From assembly GCF_004681125.1 (NCBI RefSeq), contig NZ_SIHO01000001.1, positions 372,001 to 436,000 on the forward strand: 64,000 nt of DNA. Direction: 5' to 3'. This DNA comes from Glacieibacterium arshaanense (GTDB lineage: Bacteria > Pseudomonadota > Alphaproteobacteria > Sphingomonadales > Sphingomonadaceae). The first letter of the stretch is position 1, and each line of letters opens with the position of its first letter. Below the pieces are notes generated by a model that saw only the letters and a program-made list of their open reading frames with translations, was not told where the DNA came from and did not search any database. The position numbers were made by a program, and so were the translations under genes. This document shows positions 25,207-34,463 of the stretch, one piece after another.

Positions 25207-26760
25207 TCACTCGGCGACCGCCACCGCTGACGCCGACCGCGGCGGTGGCGGCAGCGCGAGGATTTCGGTTTCCGCCTGCAGTTCGGCGCCTGCGACGAAG
25301 TTTGTGGTGATGCCTTCGAGGGCCAGCCGTGATGCCAGCGTGGTCGCGGGGGCGGTGTTTGACCGCTCGGCAAAGTCATCGCCGGCGGGTAGCCGGATGC
25401 TGACGCCGCGCAGGCCCCAGGCCTTGAGCGCCCAGATTGCCGCGTCGGTATCGGCGGCGGCGCGTGCCGGGTCGCCGGCAATGCGGATGACCGCTTGCGG
25501 CGGTGGGACGACGCGCAGCGTCCAGCTGCCGAAGCTGCGGCCGCCGGCACCGTCGAGGCTGCGATAGTCGGCGAGAGTCCAGCCGGGGGCGACGGCGAGT
25601 TGGGCATGGACGATGTGTGACGTCGGGTCGTGCCACAGCGCGGTCACCGGCAGTTCGAATGCAGCGCGGATTTCGGCAATGGGCGGTTCGTCGCGGACAT
25701 TACCTTCGGCGCTGCGCGCGAGGGCGGCGGCGATCATCGCTTCGGAGCGCGCGATGCCGCTGCCGATTTCGATCTGCTGGAGGTGCAGGTCGGGCTTCTG
25801 GCCGATCTGGGTGGCGATTTCCTTGAGCACTTCGCTTTGCGCGTCGGGGGCAAAGCGCGGGGTGATGACCACGGCCGAGATTTCGGGGCTACCGCGCAAG
25901 GGCCAGCTGACGTTGAGTTGCGAGATATCGGTGGTGGGCACGTCGAAGGTCGCGGCGAGCACGCGCTGGCTGACGCGCCGCACCTCGACTTCGCGCTGCA
26001 GGCGGAACAGCGTGGCCGCCAACGGCGTCAATAGCGCCACTGTGAGCACCGCACCGATCAGGAAGATGCCGGGGTTGACGCGCAGGCCGGCGCGCGGCGC
26101 CGCTGCACCGGTCAGCCGCGCGACGCCGGCAATGGCAATCGCGATAGCGGTCAAGTTGGTCAGGAACAGCAGCATCGCGCCGCCGGCTATGTCGGGGCGC
26201 AGCGACGCGATGCCGTAGCCGACGGTGGCGAGCGGCGGCATCAGCGCCGTGGCGATGGCGACGCCGATCGCGGTCTCGCCCTGCTGGCGGACGATGGCAT
26301 AGCCGCCGGCGATGCCCGACAGCAAAGCCACCGCAAGGTCGAGCAGCGTCGGCTGCGTACGCGCGATGATTTCGGGGGTGATGTCGTCGATTGGACTGAT
26401 CCAGGTGACAAGCAGCCCGGTGGTGATGCCGATCAGCGCACCGACGGTGACGACGCCCGCGCCTTCGCGCAGCCGTTTGGCATCGAAGGTGGCGAGCCCG
26501 AAGCCGAGCGCGGCAATCGGCGTCATCAGCGGCGACACGAGCATGGCGCCGATGACCACCGCGACCGACGATTGCAACAGGCCGAGCGTCGCGATGCCCG
26601 CCGACAACACGCACATCAGCACATAGCCGGGGGTCAGCGAGCCGCGTTCGAAGACGCTGCGGCGCAACTCGCGGCCGCGCTCGCCGTCGAGGTCATGGAG
26701 CTGGAGCAGCTCGACCAGCCGCCGGCGCCAGCGCGGACCCAAGGCGCGCGGGTCAGCCAC
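25207..26760 (-). CDS. DUF389 membrane protein
   Basis: The 517-residue protein matches the DUF389 (TIGR00341-like) family: a set of about six transmembrane helices in residues 40-270, with VVIGAMLVSPLMTPIAALGFG, GETAIGVAIATALMPPLATVG and LFLTNLTAIAIA as family phrases, then a long soluble C-terminal half. The function is unknown. The GTG at 26760 overlaps the amtB stop by eight bases, so it is translationally coupled to the ammonium transporter; upstream in-frame sequence lies antisense to no domain and inside amtB and is not used. A repeat element follows the stop. Confidence 0.85.
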   Translation of the reverse strand: MADPRALGPRWRRRLVELLQLHDLDGERGRELRRSVFERGSLTPGYVLMCVLSAGIATLGLLQSSVAVVIGAMLVSPLMTPIAALGFGLATFDAKRLREGAGVVTVGALIGITTGLLVTWISPIDDITPEIIARTQPTLLDLAVALLSGIAGGYAIVRQQGETAIGVAIATALMPPLATVGYGIASLRPDIAGGAMLLFLTNLTAIAIAIAGVARLTGAAAPRAGLRVNPGIFLIGAVLTVALLTPLAATLFRLQREVEVRRVSQRVLAATFDVPTTDISQLNVSWPLRGSPEISAVVITPRFAPDAQSEVLKEIATQIGQKPDLHLQQIEIGSGIARSEAMIAAALARSAEGNVRDEPPIAEIRAAFELPVTALWHDPTSHIVHAQLAVAPGWTLADYRSLDGAGGRSFGSWTLRVVPPPQAVIRIAGDPARAAADTDAAIWALKAWGLRGVSIRLPAGDDFAERSNTAPATTLASRLALEGITTNFVAGAELQAETEILALPPPPRSASAVAVAE

Positions 26761-28048
26761 CCTGGTTGAAGTCCCAGCCGCGTTCGCCGTGGCTCGACAG
26801 GTCGAGGCCGTCGTGTTCGGCCTCCTCGTCAACGCGCAGGCCGAGCACGCGTGCCACCAGCCAGCCGATGGCGATCGTGGCGACGCCGGTCCATAGCGCG
26901 ACGACGCCGACGCCGAGCGCTTGTGCGCCGAACTGCGTCGCCATGCTGTTGCCCGCAGCAAAGCCGATACCGCCGAGCGCCGGCAGCATGAACAGCGGCA
27001 GCAGCAGCGAGCCGAGGATGCCGCCGACGCCGTGGACGGCGAAGACATCGAGCGAATCGTCGATGCGGAACTTGTGCTTGACCAGCATAACCGCGCCGAA
27101 ACACACCAGCCCGCCGAGCGTGCCGAGAGCGATGGCGCCCGCCGGGCCGATGTAACCCGCCGCCGGGGTCACCGTTGCCAGCCCCGCGACAGCGCCGGTG
27201 ACGATGCCGATCGAGGTCGGCTTGCGGATTTTGAGATATTCGCCGGCAATCCAGACGAGCGCTGCAGCGCATGCCGCGAGATGCGTGTTGAGGATGGCAC
27301 TGGCGGCGAGCGCGTTGGCACCGAGCGCCGAACCGCCGTTGAAGCCGTACCAACCGAACCACAGCAGGCCGGCGCCGGTCATGGTGAGCGCCGGGCTGTG
27401 CGGCACCATCGCTATGCGCGGGAAGCCCTTGCGCGCGCCGATCATCATCGCGACGATCAACGCTGCGACGCCGGCAGTGGTGTGAACGACAATGCCGCCG
27501 GCGAAATCGAGCGTGCCGCGTGCGGCCAGCCAGCCGCCGCCCCACACCCAGTGCGCGACGGGCACGTAAACAATCAGCGACCACAGCAACGTGAAGGCGA
27601 CGACCCAGCCGAAACGCACGCGCTCGACAAAGGCGCCGATGATCAGCGCCGGGGTGATGATCGCGAAGGTCATCTGGAACAGCGCGAAGGCGTTTTCGGG
27701 AATGGTTGTGCCGGCGCGGACGGCGGCGAGATTGGCGAGCAGCAGGTTGGCGGTGCCGCCAAGCCACGGCGAGCCGGTGCCGAACGCGAAGCTGTAGCCG
27801 CACACCGCCCAGAGCAGCGAGATCGCGCAGGCGATGACGAAGCAGTGCATCAGCACCGACAGGATGTTGCGGACGCGGACGAGGCCACCATAGAAAAGCG
27901 CGAGGCCGGGCAACGTCATAAGCAGCACCAGCGCGCTCGCCATCAGCACCCAGGCGGTATCGCCGGTGTTGGCCGTCGCATCTTGTGCGAACACCGGCGT
28001 TGATGTCGCCAATGCCAGCAGCATGGCCCCCATGCGCCGAACGTTCAT
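26753..28048 (-). CDS. amtB: Ammonium transporter
   Basis: This 431-residue Amt/MEP/Rh protein has a cleavable signal peptide (MNVRRMGAMLLALATSTPVFA) and eleven predicted helices. The twin pore histidines are in GGIVVHTTAGVAAL and VFAVHGVGGILGS, with the conserved Asp in LDFAGG. It conducts ammonium/ammonia across the inner membrane. No PII gene (glnB/glnK) is adjacent, unlike the common arrangement; DUF389 follows instead by overlapping translation. The ATG at 28048 follows GGGGAGG at a short four-base spacing; 28051 is an alternative. Confidence 0.93.
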   Translation of the reverse strand: MNVRRMGAMLLALATSTPVFAQDATANTGDTAWVLMASALVLLMTLPGLALFYGGLVRVRNILSVLMHCFVIACAISLLWAVCGYSFAFGTGSPWLGGTANLLLANLAAVRAGTTIPENAFALFQMTFAIITPALIIGAFVERVRFGWVVAFTLLWSLIVYVPVAHWVWGGGWLAARGTLDFAGGIVVHTTAGVAALIVAMMIGARKGFPRIAMVPHSPALTMTGAGLLWFGWYGFNGGSALGANALAASAILNTHLAACAAALVWIAGEYLKIRKPTSIGIVTGAVAGLATVTPAAGYIGPAGAIALGTLGGLVCFGAVMLVKHKFRIDDSLDVFAVHGVGGILGSLLLPLFMLPALGGIGFAAGNSMATQFGAQALGVGVVALWTGVATIAIGWLVARVLGLRVDEEAEHDGLDLSSHGERGWDFNQGG

Positions 28049-28125
28049 CATGCCTCCCCGCAAACGCTTTTGTTGCAGCGTCCTATCCGGGAAAGCAGCG
28101 CGGCTGTCTATTCAAAAGCCGCGTT

Positions 28126-29382
28126 TCAGACGCGCGTAGGAATGACCACGCGCATCGATTCATAGCCCTTCACGAACGTCGAGAACACGCGCTTGGGTTC
28201 GGCGACGACTTCGATGGTCGGGAAGCGCTTGAGGATTTCCTGCCAGATGATCGTCAGCTGCAGTTCGGCGAGGCGGTTGCCGACGCAGCGGTGGATGCCG
28301 AAGCCGAAGCTCAGGTGCTGGCGCGGGCGGGCGCGGTCGATGATATAGTCGTTGGGGCGTTCGATGACGGTGTCGTCGCGGTTGCCCGACACGTACCACA
28401 TGACGACCTTGTCGCCCTTGCGGATCTGCTTGCCCTGGAACTCGATGTCCTGCGTTGCGATGCGGCGCATGTGCGGCAGCGGCGTTTGCCAGCGGATGGT
28501 TTCGGAGACCATCGAGGTGATGAGATCGGGGTTGGCGCGCAGCTTGGCGTATTGGTCGGGGTTCTGGTTGAGCGCCAGCACCGAGCCGCTGATCGTGTTG
28601 CGCGTCGTGTCGTTGCCGCCCACCGTCAGCAGCACGATGTTGCCGAAATATTCGCGCGGCGACATGTTGCGCGTCGCCGGCCCGTGCGCGAGCATCGAAA
28701 TCAGGTCGTTGCCCGGCTCGGCGTTGACGCGCTGGTTCCACAGCTCGGTGAAATAGGCGTGGTATTCGGTGAAGATCGCGAACTTCTGCTCGAGCGTATC
28801 GATCAGGCCCTGGCCGGGCACCGCGGTGACGACGTCGGACCAATAGGTCAGCTTGCGGCGGTCTTCCTGCGGCATGTCGAACAGCGTCGCCAGCGTCATT
28901 GCGGTCAACTCCATCGACACTTTGTCGACCCAGTCGAACTCCTCGCCGATCGGTAGCGAGTCGAGGATCTTCGCCGCACGTTCGCGGATCAGCGGTTCGA
29001 GCCGCGCGAGGTTGAACGGCGACACCGCCGGGTTGACGGTCTTGCGCTGTTCATCGTGCTTGGGCGGGTCCATCGCGATGAACATCGGCAGCGGGCCCTG
29101 CTCGCCGTCCTGCGAGGCGATGGTGATGCCGCCCTCGGACGAGAACACCGCATGGTTGGTGTCGACCGCCATGATGTCGTTGTATTTGGTGATTGACCAA
29201 TACGGGCCGTAGTTGCTTTCGGCGGTGTAGTGCACCGGGTCTTCGGCGCGCAGGCGCTCGAAATACGGCCACATCGTATCGTTCTGGAACTGCTCGGGGC
29301 GCGCCGGATTGAGCTCGGCGAGCGGCAGCGCATAGGCCTGTGCGCGTGCGGCGGCGAGGCGCTCTGCGTGAGTGGCAATCAT
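28126..29382 (-). CDS. Cytochrome P450, CYP153-like alkane/fatty acid hydroxylase
   Basis: The 418-residue soluble P450 has VGGNDTTRNTISGSVLALNQ in the I helix, ETIRWQTPLPHMRR (ExxR), DRARPRQHLSFGFGIH and RCVGNRLAE with the haem Cys near residue 366. These phrases are characteristic of the CYP153 family, which hydroxylates the terminal carbon of medium-chain alkanes and related compounds. CYP153 enzymes need a ferredoxin and ferredoxin reductase; none is in the window. It is divergent from an MFS transporter 191 bases away. Confidence 0.88.
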   Translation of the reverse strand: MIATHAERLAAARAQAYALPLAELNPARPEQFQNDTMWPYFERLRAEDPVHYTAESNYGPYWSITKYNDIMAVDTNHAVFSSEGGITIASQDGEQGPLPMFIAMDPPKHDEQRKTVNPAVSPFNLARLEPLIRERAAKILDSLPIGEEFDWVDKVSMELTAMTLATLFDMPQEDRRKLTYWSDVVTAVPGQGLIDTLEQKFAIFTEYHAYFTELWNQRVNAEPGNDLISMLAHGPATRNMSPREYFGNIVLLTVGGNDTTRNTISGSVLALNQNPDQYAKLRANPDLITSMVSETIRWQTPLPHMRRIATQDIEFQGKQIRKGDKVVMWYVSGNRDDTVIERPNDYIIDRARPRQHLSFGFGIHRCVGNRLAELQLTIIWQEILKRFPTIEVVAEPKRVFSTFVKGYESMRVVIPTRV

Positions 29383-29573
29383 GGGGCGGCACCTTTTTGC
29401 GTAGTGTTAGTTCGCATCTTCTGTGCAACGCGGCCCGGCAAATGTCCAGACGGTGCGAAGCCATGTCGCAGGCCGCGGTGCCCGTCCATCCATTCGCCGC
29501 TTGTTTGCCGCCCGCGACCTCGCCTACCAAGGTCGCCGGAGCGGGCGCGTGAGACCTGCGGGGATGGTTCGGC

Positions 29574-30893
29574 ATGGCGAGTGAGCAGGCAGTGGCGCGA
29601 ACAGGCCGCGCGGAGTGGCGGCGCGGCTGGCGCGTTGTTGCGGCGTCGGCGGCCGCCATCGGCACCGGTGCAGCGCTGTATCAATATGTGTCGAGCCTGT
29701 TCGTGGTGCCGGTGCAGCACGCGTTTGGCTGGAGCCGCGGCGAGATCGCCACCGGCGCCGCGCTCGGGCTGATCGGCTCGCTGACGGCGCCGCTCGTTGG
29801 CTATCTGGCCGACCGCTGGGGCGTGCGCCGCGTCACGCCAGTCAGCATCGTCGCGCTGGCGCTGGCGTTCGTCGGCATGTCGCTGATGAACGGCAGCTAC
29901 TGGCAGTTCGTGCTGTATTCGTTCGCCATCGGGCTGGCGGCACCCGGCACCACGGGGCTGGTCTATACGCGCATCGTCAACGGCTGGTTCGACCATGCCA
30001 AGGGCCAGGCGCTCGGCGTCATGGCGTCGGGGGTGTCGCTCGGCGCATTGCTACTGACGCCGGTGGTCGGCTGGGCGATTGAAAACTGGGGGTTTCGCGG
30101 CGGCTATCTGGCGCTGGCGGTGCTGACGCTGGGCATCGGCTTGCCCGCGGTGCTGATCGGCGTGCGGCCGGCACCGACCGATGTCGTGCCCGCCGATCTC
30201 GAAGCCGCCGAAGATGCTGCGGTCGAGTCGGTGACCGAAGGTGTGCCGGCAGGACTGGCCACACCTGAACTCGTTGAAACGACCAAGGCGCTGTCGGCGG
30301 TCGCCCGGACGAGCGTGACCTGGCGTGCAGCGCTGCGCACGCGTGGCTTCTGGCTGCTGGCGCTGGCGATGGTGTTGATCAATGCGCCGACGACCGGCAT
30401 CCTGACGCAGCTTGATCCGCTGCTGTCGGGCAAAGGCATCGAAGCCGGGTCGATTGCGCTCTATATCGCACTGTATTCGGTGTCGGTGCTGTTCGGTCGC
30501 ATCGGCGTCGGCATGCTGTTCGACCGGATCAGCGCCAAGCACGTTGCGGCGGTGGTGGCGCTCGGCGGCGCCGGGGGCGCGCTGCTGTTGACCGCGCCTG
30601 CACCCAACGCGTTCATCCCGTTGGCAATCGTGCTGGTCGGGTTGCTGCAGGGCTCCGAAACCGACGTGCTGGCGTGGTTCGTGTCGCGGCTGTTCGGCCA
30701 GGCCCATTACAGCGCCATCTACGGCGCGCTGGTGCTCGCCTCATTGCTCGGCACGGCAGGCGGCGTCGTCGGTTTCGGACGGCTGTATGACTATAGCCAA
30801 AACTATGACATCGCCCTTGTCGGCGCTGCGGCGATGCTGGCCGGTTCGGCCTTCACCTACTTGCTGTTGCCCAGGATACGCCTGCCTGATTGA
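29574..30893 (+). CDS. MFS transporter, monocarboxylate/oxalate-formate-antiporter-like
   Basis: The 439-residue protein has twelve transmembrane helices in two halves, with the MFS motif GYLADRWGVRRVTP after helix 2 and the related GMLFDRISAKHVA after helix 8. The central loop (about residues 205-255) is long, acidic and Ala-rich. The overall look is of the monocarboxylate/OFA branch, so a carboxylic acid is the likeliest cargo, but that is not certain. It lies between the CYP153 gene and a convergent crotonase gene, so uptake of an alkane-derived or aromatic acid is a reasonable guess. Confidence 0.82.
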   Translation: MASEQAVARTGRAEWRRGWRVVAASAAAIGTGAALYQYVSSLFVVPVQHAFGWSRGEIATGAALGLIGSLTAPLVGYLADRWGVRRVTPVSIVALALAFVGMSLMNGSYWQFVLYSFAIGLAAPGTTGLVYTRIVNGWFDHAKGQALGVMASGVSLGALLLTPVVGWAIENWGFRGGYLALAVLTLGIGLPAVLIGVRPAPTDVVPADLEAAEDAAVESVTEGVPAGLATPELVETTKALSAVARTSVTWRAALRTRGFWLLALAMVLINAPTTGILTQLDPLLSGKGIEAGSIALYIALYSVSVLFGRIGVGMLFDRISAKHVAAVVALGGAGGALLLTAPAPNAFIPLAIVLVGLLQGSETDVLAWFVSRLFGQAHYSAIYGALVLASLLGTAGGVVGFGRLYDYSQNYDIALVGAAAMLAGSAFTYLLLPRIRLPD

Positions 30894-30898
30894 AGCCC

Positions 30899-31687
30899 TT
30901 ATTTGCCGGTAAAGCGCGCCGGGCGGCGTTCGAGGAACGCTGCGACGCCCTCCTTGTGGTCGGCCGATTTGAAGCAGGCGCTCATCGCCGCGACGTGTTC
31001 GGCCATGTGCTCGGCGACATCGCGTTCGAGGCCTTTCCAGACCAGCTGCTTGATGCGGCGCAGCGACATCGGCGAGGCCGTCAGGTAGCGCTCGGCCTCG
31101 GTGCGGGTTGCCGCCGCCAGTTCTTCGGGGGCGACGATGCGGTGGGCATAGCCGAAGGTCAGTGCTTCCTCGGCCTCGAGGAAATCGGTCGAATAGAGCA
31201 GCCGCAGCGCGCGTGACGGCCCGATGATGCGCGGCAGCAGCCAACTGCCGGCACCGGTGTCGGGCACCAGTCCGCGCTGCGCGAAGTTCCAGGCAAAGCG
31301 CGTGCGCGGCGTGATGAAGCGCACGTCGCACTGGCTGGAGAACTCTGCGCCCATGCCGACCGCGTAGCCGTCGATGGCGCCGATGACCGGCACCGGGCAT
31401 TGCACCAGCGGCCACCATTTGCCGACTTCGTGCTGGCCGCCGCGTACGCCGCGCGTTTCGCCCGGAATGGTCGCCAGATCGGCGAGGTCGGTGCCGGCGC
31501 AGAAACTGCCGCCGCTGCCCGTCACGATCAGCACGCGGACTCGGTCATCGTCCGCGATTGCGGCGACCTTGGCGGTGAATTCCATCAGCATCGCATAGGT
31601 CATCGCGCCGCGCTTTTCGGGGCGGTCGATGGTCAGTGTGGCGATGCCGTCGCTGTCGAGTTCATAGCGGATGTGGTGCGCGGTCAT
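30899..31687 (-). CDS. Enoyl-CoA hydratase/isomerase (crotonase family)
   Basis: This 262-residue crotonase has the oxyanion-hole segments GSGGSFCAGTDLADL and DGYAVGMGAEFSSQCDVR, the latter with the first catalytic-position Glu (GAE). The second position falls in VPDTGAGSWLLPR, where a Gly or Asp replaces the usual Glu, so isomerase or other crotonase chemistry is possible. ATG 31687 gives the normal family start; an ATG 30 bases upstream is an alternative. It follows the DsbA-like gene on the same strand by 63 bases. Confidence 0.85.
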   Translation of the reverse strand: MTAHHIRYELDSDGIATLTIDRPEKRGAMTYAMLMEFTAKVAAIADDDRVRVLIVTGSGGSFCAGTDLADLATIPGETRGVRGGQHEVGKWWPLVQCPVPVIGAIDGYAVGMGAEFSSQCDVRFITPRTRFAWNFAQRGLVPDTGAGSWLLPRIIGPSRALRLLYSTDFLEAEEALTFGYAHRIVAPEELAAATRTEAERYLTASPMSLRRIKQLVWKGLERDVAEHMAEHVAAMSACFKSADHKEGVAAFLERRPARFTGK

Positions 31688-31750
31688 GTGTGAATCCCCA
31701 AGGCTGTTTGGGGCCACTTCGCATCGTTCAGCGCGCTGCTGTCAAGCGCC

Positions 31751-32425
31751 TCAGCACCAACTGGCCTGATCGGGGTCGGGGGCGCGCAGCAATTCCTCGA
31801 TATTGGCTTCGAGAATGCGGTAGCCGATGTTGCCGAACAGCTTCTGGCGGCCATCGTTGAGGATGAACGTCGGGCTGCCCTGCACGCCGAGCGCGTCGGC
31901 ATCCTTATAGTCGCTGGCCAGCGCAGCATGCGCCGCGCCCGACGCCAAGGCCGCGTCGATGGCGGCAAGGTCGACACCTGCATCAGCCAGTACTTCGCGT
32001 TGCACAGCGGCATCGGCGATGTCGCGCGCGTCGACAAAGAAGGCATGGCGCAGCGCCAGCGCCGCAGCGTCGGTCACCGTCGCACCCCAAGCGCCACCGG
32101 CAGCGCCGAGCTCAACCGCCTTGAGCATCAGATGCGGCGATAGCGATGACGCCGGCCGCACGCTGCGCCAGATTTGCGCGTTTACGGTCAGTTCGGGGAA
32201 GCCTGCGGCGGCGTGCAGCAGATGCGCGTTGAAGCCGTCGTAGCCGCCCTTGTCAGCCCATTGTGCCGGGATCTTGCGCGCCGTGTCGCCGAACACCGAG
32301 CAGTAGCGCGGCACGAAGCTCACGCGGTCACCGAAATTGGCGCGCACCTCGTCGATGCGCGGCTGCGCGAACCATGCCCAGACGCACAGCAGGTCGGAGA
32401 AGTAGGTGATGTCGATACGCTTCAT
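31751..32425 (-). CDS. DsbA-family/HCCA-isomerase-like protein without CxxC
   Basis: The 224-residue protein belongs to the thioredoxin-fold group that holds FrnE, 2-hydroxychromene-2-carboxylate isomerase and kappa-class GST. It starts with ITYFSDLLCVWAW, where the usual CPWC is reduced to C-V-W-A, and has the cis-Pro loop GVQGSPTFILNDG. Loss of the second Cys argues against a disulfide oxidoreductase and for a glutathione-dependent isomerase or transferase. There is no signal peptide. It is the first gene of a probable pair with the crotonase gene. Confidence 0.78.
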   Translation of the reverse strand: MKRIDITYFSDLLCVWAWFAQPRIDEVRANFGDRVSFVPRYCSVFGDTARKIPAQWADKGGYDGFNAHLLHAAAGFPELTVNAQIWRSVRPASSLSPHLMLKAVELGAAGGAWGATVTDAAALALRHAFFVDARDIADAAVQREVLADAGVDLAAIDAALASGAAHAALASDYKDADALGVQGSPTFILNDGRQKLFGNIGYRILEANIEELLRAPDPDQASWC

Positions 32426-32500
32426 GACGCGGCCCCGATGTGGTGGCGGATTGGAGTCATAGACCCCAATTGCGCCGCCGCGTCATCTCCGTAAAACCCC

Positions 32501-34384
32501 TCAGCCCGGCTGATACCAGATCGGCGAGCTCCACGCGCGCTCCTGGATGCTGACTGGCAGCTTGCCCGGGATCGGCACGCCGAGTTTTGCTGCAGCAATC
32601 GTGCTCCAGCGCGGCGTCGGAATTTCGAGCACGCGGGCATAGTAGAAGGCGCGCACCTTGGGATCGAAATCGGGGTCGGTCCAGGTGCTGGCGAGCGACG
32701 CGCTGCCGATGCTGTTGGTGTATTTGCCGGTCTTCAGATCGACAGTGTTGCCGACCGCAGGCAGCTTGCCGGCGGCGTCGGGCTTGCGGTCACCGCTCCA
32801 CACGACGTCGTAGATTTTCTCATGCTGCGCGCCCTTGGCATCGACCCAGCCCTTGACGATCTGGACGCGGTCGAGGTTGCCGCTCTTGGGGTCCTTGAGC
32901 GCTGTGACCATGAACGTAGGGGCCTTGCCCGTGCCCTTGAGGTCGCCGCCCATCGGCACGCCGCGCTTGTAGCCGCGCTGGACAAAATCGCTGGCGGTGA
33001 CATCGCCCGGCGCAAAGTCCCAGCCGCCGAAGAAGCGCACCTTGATCATCGTGCCCGAGGTGCCGAAGGTTTCCTTGCGCGCCATCGCGTCGTAGATCGC
33101 GCCGCGCGTGTTCTTTTCGGCCCAGACGCCGGCGAGACCGCCCGAGCTGAACTCGCGGATCTGCTGGATCTGGCCTTCGGGCATGCCGGGTGCGCCGCCC
33201 AGCGCAAAGCGCGGGTCGTTCTCGTGCGCGAACTTGCCGGTGTTGTTGAATTCCTCGTTGGTGCCGGCGGCGTTGTGCGTGTCGCTGTCGCCGATGAAGC
33301 CGTATTTGAACGGGTTGCCCTTGCCCGCCGCGTCCTGCGACAGGCCGTCGAGTAGTGCTTGCCGCGCGAAGCTGCCGCGGTGGTTGACCGGGCGCTGGAA
33401 GTCCGCCGACAGCGTGTAGTTCCACTGTTCGAAGCCGGCAAATTCGTCGTTCGGCGACAGGCCCGGCCAGGTTTCCGATGTGCCCTTGATCTGGCTGATT
33501 TCGTACAGCGGCTCGTTCTTGGCGCGCGTGGCATTGTACGCGGCATCGATCGGCTTGCCGTCGAACTTGGTCAGTTCGAACATGCGGCCGTCGCTGGCGT
33601 TGCCGTTGTGCGGAATCGCGAACAGCGTCGCGCCATTGTCGCGCTGCTTGGCCATCCACGCCCACAAAGTTTCGGGGTCATCCGATTCGAGCGACGACAA
33701 CACCAGATCGGGCAGGTGTGCAGTATCGCGGAACACCACGACGCGGTGCAGGTTGCGCTTCTGCGGGTTCGACGTCCATTCGAAGCCGGCAAAGGTGGTG
33801 AACTTGCCGGGCTTGTAGTTGGCGTCGGCGGCCTTGATGATTTCTTCCCAGACCGAATGCGCCAGCTTGGGATCGGTGAACGCCGGATCGATCTTGCCGG
33901 CGCTCATGTCGCGCAAAATGCCCGCGAACGTCTGCAGCGCGACATTGGCGTCGGGCGAGGTCACGCCGGCGGCGAGCGGGTGCTTGCTCAGCGGGCTGTC
34001 AGGGTTCGACATCTGGTTGAACACGCCCATGAACTCGGCGTGTTCGGACACCATGTAGAAATCGAGCGGGGTGACGATCTGGATCTTGCCGCCAACGCCG
34101 CTGTTGGTGATTTCCTTGCCCTGCGCCCAGGCATAGGCGTCTTCGGGCTTGGTCTTGCTGCCGTTGGTCAGCGCGTCGAACGAATAGCCGGTGTGGACAT
34201 GGACGTTGCCGAAATAGGCGTTGCGCTCGGGGTTCGACGGAATTGCCGCCTCGGCTTCGTTCTCACCGGCGATGGCGGTCGCGGCGACCTCGGTCTTGCC
34301 GGGCGTTTCGGCCTTTTTCGAACAGCCCGCGAGCGTCAAGACGCTGGCGCCGAGCAGCAGTGCCGTCATTGTCGATTTGATCAT
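32501..34384 (-). CDS. DUF3604 lipoprotein, PHP-like metallohydrolase candidate (paralogue 1)
   Basis: The 627-residue protein has a lipoprotein signal (LTLAGC, Cys21) and a DUF3604 domain over nearly all the rest. Its motifs look like a PHP-type metal site: VHVHTGYSFDA at 61-71 (HxH), YMVSEHAEF, AIPHNGNASDG, and GDSDTHNAA near the middle. The family has no proven reaction. It would act in the periplasm or on the outer membrane. A clear paralogue lies directly upstream (34464-36368), sharing for example NLDRVQ, FDPKVRAFYYARVLEIPTPR and the ending SSPIWYQPG. Confidence 0.82.
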   Translation of the reverse strand: MIKSTMTALLLGASVLTLAGCSKKAETPGKTEVAATAIAGENEAEAAIPSNPERNAYFGNVHVHTGYSFDALTNGSKTKPEDAYAWAQGKEITNSGVGGKIQIVTPLDFYMVSEHAEFMGVFNQMSNPDSPLSKHPLAAGVTSPDANVALQTFAGILRDMSAGKIDPAFTDPKLAHSVWEEIIKAADANYKPGKFTTFAGFEWTSNPQKRNLHRVVVFRDTAHLPDLVLSSLESDDPETLWAWMAKQRDNGATLFAIPHNGNASDGRMFELTKFDGKPIDAAYNATRAKNEPLYEISQIKGTSETWPGLSPNDEFAGFEQWNYTLSADFQRPVNHRGSFARQALLDGLSQDAAGKGNPFKYGFIGDSDTHNAAGTNEEFNNTGKFAHENDPRFALGGAPGMPEGQIQQIREFSSGGLAGVWAEKNTRGAIYDAMARKETFGTSGTMIKVRFFGGWDFAPGDVTASDFVQRGYKRGVPMGGDLKGTGKAPTFMVTALKDPKSGNLDRVQIVKGWVDAKGAQHEKIYDVVWSGDRKPDAAGKLPAVGNTVDLKTGKYTNSIGSASLASTWTDPDFDPKVRAFYYARVLEIPTPRWSTIAAAKLGVPIPGKLPVSIQERAWSSPIWYQPG

Positions 34385-34463
34385 GGCCTTCGTCCTTCGA
34401 TACGCTGGAAAGCTTGAACAATTTAGCAGACTGGTCCCCGATGGAAAGTCGCGGAATGCGCGG

